NCBI GenBank assembly: GCA_017631795.1
Contig: JAGBSO010000043.1
Coordinates: forward strand, 1 to 64,000
Source of the DNA: Clostridia bacterium
Lineage (GTDB): Bacteria; Bacillota; Clostridia; Oscillospirales; Acutalibacteraceae
DNA: 64,000 bases
Direction of reading: 5' to 3'
This document shows positions 61,495 through 64,000 of the stretch, piece by piece. Position numbers and translations under genes: made by a program. Numbering within the stretch: the stretch's first letter is position 1; each line of letters begins with the position of its first letter. The notes under the pieces are model-generated. The model saw only the letters and a list, made by a program, of their open reading frames with translations, searched no databases and was not told where the DNA came from.

Positions 61495-63285
61495 ATGAAA
61501 ACACGCAAAAAACTACTTTGTATGATTCTTGCTCTTGTTTTCTGCAGCTTTATGATTATTACAGCTGCTGCTTCTGCTGAACCTACATCAGAAGACACAT
61601 TAACAATCGGAGCAACAACAGAATCAACTGAATCAACGCTCAACGTTTATGAAGATGACTGCGGCGACTGTGACGGAACAGGATTCACTTGCGAACATGA
61701 CGCAATTTGTGAAACATGTAACGGAACAGGCGTTATCAATGTCAAAGATGCTGCAGATAGCGGTTACTTTGCTTCATTCTGGGCACTTGTTCCTCCCATC
61801 ATCGCTATCGGTCTTGCTCTTATCACAAAAGAAGTTTATTCTTCTCTGTTTGTTGGTATTGCAGTCGGCGGTCTTCTCTCAGCAAACATTTTTAAAGAAG
61901 GCTTCAGCCTTACAGGTGCAATGGACTATATAATCAGCGATGGTCTTATTACTGCCGTTTCAGACAGTGCAGGTATATTTATTTTCCTTGTACTTCTCGG
62001 TGTTATGGTTGCTCTTATCAACAAATCAGGCGGATCAAGAGCTTTCGGCAACTGGGCAGTAAAACACATCAAGTCAAGAGCAGGCGCAATGCTTGCAACA
62101 TTTGCTCTTGGTGTTCTTATTTTCATCGATGACTATTTCAACTGTCTTACAGTCGGTTCAGTTATGAGACCTGTTACAGACTCTCACAAAGTTTCAAGAG
62201 CAAAGTTCTCATACCTTATTGATGCTACAGCTGCACCTGTATGTATGATTGCTCCTATTTCTTCATGGGCAGCTGCAGTTGCATCATATGCTGAAGAAGG
62301 ACAGGGTCTCAAGCTCTTCATCCAGGCTATCCCATATAACTATTATTCACTTCTTACATTTGTATTCATCATCGCTATCGTATTCCTTAAAGTAGATTAC
62401 GGCCCGATGAAGCTTCACGAAATGAACGCAATTCTCAACAATGATCTCTACACATCAGGTGACAGAGTTGATAATGTTGCTGAAGAAGAAGGAAATGCAA
62501 AAGGTAAGGTTATTGACCTTATTCTCCCTGTTGTATTCCTTATCGTAACATGCGTATTTGCTCTTGTTTACAACGGTGGTATTCTTGACGGTGCAGACTT
62601 TATCACAGCATTCTCAGATACAGATGCAACAGTAGGTCTTCCCTGGGGTGCTCTTATTGCTCTTATTCTCACTATGATTTACATGGTTTGCAGAAGAGTT
62701 ATCACATTCAAGGGTGCTATGGAATGCATCCCCGAAGGCTTCAAGGCAATGGTTCCTGCTATCACAATTCTTACATTTGCAACAGCACTTAAGAATATGA
62801 CAGGTCTCCTTGGTGCAAAGTACTTCGTTGCTAACCTTATGAATGGTGCAGCAGAAGGTCTTGCAAACTTCCTTCCTGCAATCATCTTCCTTGTTGCTTG
62901 CGGTCTTGCTTTTGCAACAGGCACATCATGGGGTACATTCGGTATTCTCATTCCCATCGTTACAGCAATCTTCCCTGCAGATTCTACAATTCTTGTTATC
63001 GGTATCTCTGCTTGTCTTGCAGGTGCTGTATGCGGCGACCACTGCTCACCCATTTCTGATACAACAATTATGTCTTCAGCAGGTGCACAGTGCAACCACA
63101 TCAACCATGTAAATACTCAGCTTCCCTATGCAATCACTGTTGCTGCAATTTCATTTGTATGTTACATAATTTCAGGATTTGTTCAGAATGCTGCAATCAT
63201 GCTTGCAATCGGTGTTGTTCTTACAGTTGCTACAATTCTTGTAATAAAAGTTCTTTCAAAGAAAGATAAGAAAGCTGCAAAGTAA
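61495..63285 (+). CDS. lysW: NhaC-family transporter, probably for lysine, with N-terminal Cys-rich element
   Basis: This 596-residue protein has a signal-like helix (about 6-27, ending AAASAEP), a short exposed segment and then about eleven membrane helices of the NhaC superfamily (ALITKEVYSSLFVGIAVGG; IFIDDYFNCLTVG; TGTSWGTFGILIP; GDHCSPISDTT). Control by a lysine riboswitch marks it as the NhaC-like lysine transporter predicted in Firmicutes (LysW) rather than a plain Na+/H+ antiporter. The exposed segment has CxxCxGxG units at Cys 56/59 and 72/75 plus Cys 66, like DnaJ zinc fingers, which is odd for a transporter. I start at ATG 61495 with AAAGGAAG upstream; an open frame from 61318 lies within the riboswitch. 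Confidence 0.85.
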   Translation: MKTRKKLLCMILALVFCSFMIITAAASAEPTSEDTLTIGATTESTESTLNVYEDDCGDCDGTGFTCEHDAICETCNGTGVINVKDAADSGYFASFWALVPPIIAIGLALITKEVYSSLFVGIAVGGLLSANIFKEGFSLTGAMDYIISDGLITAVSDSAGIFIFLVLLGVMVALINKSGGSRAFGNWAVKHIKSRAGAMLATFALGVLIFIDDYFNCLTVGSVMRPVTDSHKVSRAKFSYLIDATAAPVCMIAPISSWAAAVASYAEEGQGLKLFIQAIPYNYYSLLTFVFIIAIVFLKVDYGPMKLHEMNAILNNDLYTSGDRVDNVAEEEGNAKGKVIDLILPVVFLIVTCVFALVYNGGILDGADFITAFSDTDATVGLPWGALIALILTMIYMVCRRVITFKGAMECIPEGFKAMVPAITILTFATALKNMTGLLGAKYFVANLMNGAAEGLANFLPAIIFLVACGLAFATGTSWGTFGILIPIVTAIFPADSTILVIGISACLAGAVCGDHCSPISDTTIMSSAGAQCNHINHVNTQLPYAITVAAISFVCYIISGFVQNAAIMLAIGVVLTVATILVIKVLSKKDKKAAK

Positions 63286-63300
63286 TTAGTATTAATTTTA

Positions 63301-63335
63301 TTTCTCACTGTCTTCGGGCAGTGAGAATTTTTTTG
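63301..63335 (+). terminator. Intrinsic terminator after the transporter gene
   Basis: TTCTCACTG pairs with CAGTGAGAA around an eight-base loop, followed by seven T. Confidence 0.92.
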
Positions 63336-63342
63336 TTTTGTA

Positions 63343-63371
63343 TTGATATTATAATATTAAAATGATATAAT
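63343..63371 (+). promoter_or_regulatory. Sigma-A-type promoter of the xylulokinase gene
   Basis: TTGATA -35 (63343-63348), 17-base spacer, TATAAT -10 (63366-63371). Confidence 0.78.
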
Positions 63372-63400
63372 TTACTAAATATTATATAAAGGAGTAACTT

Positions 63401-64000
63401 ATGCTTTATATAGGAATTGATCTTGGCACATCTTCTGTGAAACTTCTTCTTGTGGATGAAAATGGCGACATTGTCAATGAGGTTTCAAAAGAATATCCTG
63501 TATTTTTTCCACATTCAGGATGGTCTGAACAGAATCCCGAAGACTGGGTAACAGCAGTTAATGAAGGCATTGATGAGCTTCTTACAAACTGTGACAAATC
63601 ATCTGTAAAAGGCATCGGATGTGGTGGTCAGATGCACGGTCTTGTTGTGCTTGACGAAGATGATAATGTTATCAGACCTGCAATTCTTTGGAATGACGGA
63701 AGAACACATAAAGAAGTTGATTATCTCAACAACATAATCGGCAAAGATGTTTTATCGGAGAATACAGCAAATATTGCTTTTGCAGGATTCACAGCACCTA
63801 AGATTCTCTGGATGAAGAATAATGAACCTGAATTATTTAACAGAATCAGTAAAATTATGCTTCCTAAAGATTATATAAACTATATTCTGACAGGTGTTCA
63901 TTCATGCGATTATTCGGATGCATCAGGCATGCTTCTTCTCGATGTAAAAAATAAATGCTGGTCCGAAAAAATGCTTGATATCTGCGGTATTTCAGAAAAA
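63401..64000 (+). CDS. xylB: Xylulokinase (FGGY family), 3' end beyond the window
   Basis: The first 200 codons encode an FGGY sugar kinase: the phosphate-binding start YIGIDLGTSSVKLLL, then HSGWSEQNPEDWV, GIGCGGQMHGLVVLD, RPAILWNDGRT, TAPKILWMK and LPKDYINYILTG, a set typical of xylulokinase rather than glycerol or fuculose kinase. It phosphorylates D-xylulose for the pentose phosphate pathway. AAGGAG precedes ATG 63401. No xylose isomerase is visible here, although the protein at 256-1029 has the same superfamily fold. The gene continues off the right edge. Confidence 0.92.
   Translation, partial: MLYIGIDLGTSSVKLLLVDENGDIVNEVSKEYPVFFPHSGWSEQNPEDWVTAVNEGIDELLTNCDKSSVKGIGCGGQMHGLVVLDEDDNVIRPAILWNDGRTHKEVDYLNNIIGKDVLSENTANIAFAGFTAPKILWMKNNEPELFNRISKIMLPKDYINYILTGVHSCDYSDASGMLLLDVKNKCWSEKMLDICGISEK

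Noticed and set aside
1..64000. CRISPR array, insertion sequence, prophage or toxin-antitoxin module
   Set aside because: No regularly spaced repeats, transposase, phage structural genes or recognisable toxin-antitoxin pairs were seen on either strand.

Overview
The window looks like chromosome of an AT-rich, spore-forming Gram-positive anaerobe of the Clostridia, most likely an Oscillospiraceae/Ruminococcaceae-type gut or rumen organism. This rests on: SpoIIM; an IspH-ribosomal-S1 fusion; a TIGR04086 protein beside YajC/Tgt/QueA; dockerin modules with DARxxLR-type repeats; an ATCase with a PyrI regulatory subunit; a rubrerythrin fusion; and a GH95 fucosidase plus a FucO-like reductase. It is mostly well-packed core genome, with many near-consensus sigma-A promoters (16-18 bp spacers) and T-rich intrinsic terminators. 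I see no CRISPR array, intact prophage, IS element or defence island.

Layout. 1-2.3 kb: a leaderless RecN tail, a sugar-phosphate isomerase-like protein and tyrS. 2.35-9.9 kb (minus): an FHA, FtsW/RodA, penicillin-binding protein, ABC ATPase and giant FtsX-like permease operon (cell-wall synthesis and envelope). 9.9-17 kb: two aldose-epimerase genes, a secreted hydrolase-like protein with dockerin/cohesin-like/dockerin modules, a probable 6S RNA, a DUF1292 protein and a membrane-anchored subtilase. 17-21.8 kb: a Xer recombinase converging on spoIIM, TIGR04086, yajC, tgt and queA. 21.8-24.8 kb: asd-dapA-dapB (lysine/DAP synthesis). 24.8-28.4 kb (minus): GH95 and L-serine dehydratase. 28.4-32.5 kb: a BaiN-like flavoprotein gene broken by an in-frame stop, cmk, and ispH-S1. 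32.5-38.3 kb (minus): the complete pyrC-K-D-F-E-B-I operon behind a structured leader. 38.3-46.4 kb (minus): an LCP-like protein, a transglutaminase-like protein, folE, a lipoprotein, uvrB and uvrA. 46.4-55.3 kb: a GPH sugar symporter, ProX editing protein, Gfo/Idh/MocA oxidoreductase, Cys-rich protein, Hrb-rubrerythrin fusion, ung, a lipoprotein and a condensation-type acyltransferase. 55.3-56.3 kb: mobile-element debris and two tRNAs. 56.4-64 kb: glnA, two proteins of unknown role, a FucO-like reductase, a lysine riboswitch driving an NhaC-type transporter, and the start of a xylulokinase gene.

Two metabolic threads stand out. Lysine/cell wall: asd-dapA-dapB makes the DAP/lysine precursor, and a separate L-box riboswitch controls a transporter that is therefore probably for lysine. 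Host or plant glycans: GH95 fucosidase, FucO-like lactaldehyde reductase, aldose epimerases, GPH symporter, FGGY kinase and the dockerin protein fit a glycan-degrading lifestyle.

The most interesting details are small-scale. Two fused genes (IspH-S1 and Hrb-rubrerythrin) both keep a strong in-frame Shine-Dalgarno and ATG at the fusion joint. Two genes have their Shine-Dalgarno inside the 3' arm of an intrinsic terminator whose T-run ends at their start codon. The dockerin protein appears to have lost its hydrolase nucleophile. An LCP-like protein lacks the family's Arg-Asp motif. The lysine-riboswitch transporter carries a DnaJ-like Cys-rich element outside its membrane core. The tRNA-Trp gene has several helix mismatches and sits beside mobile-element relics.
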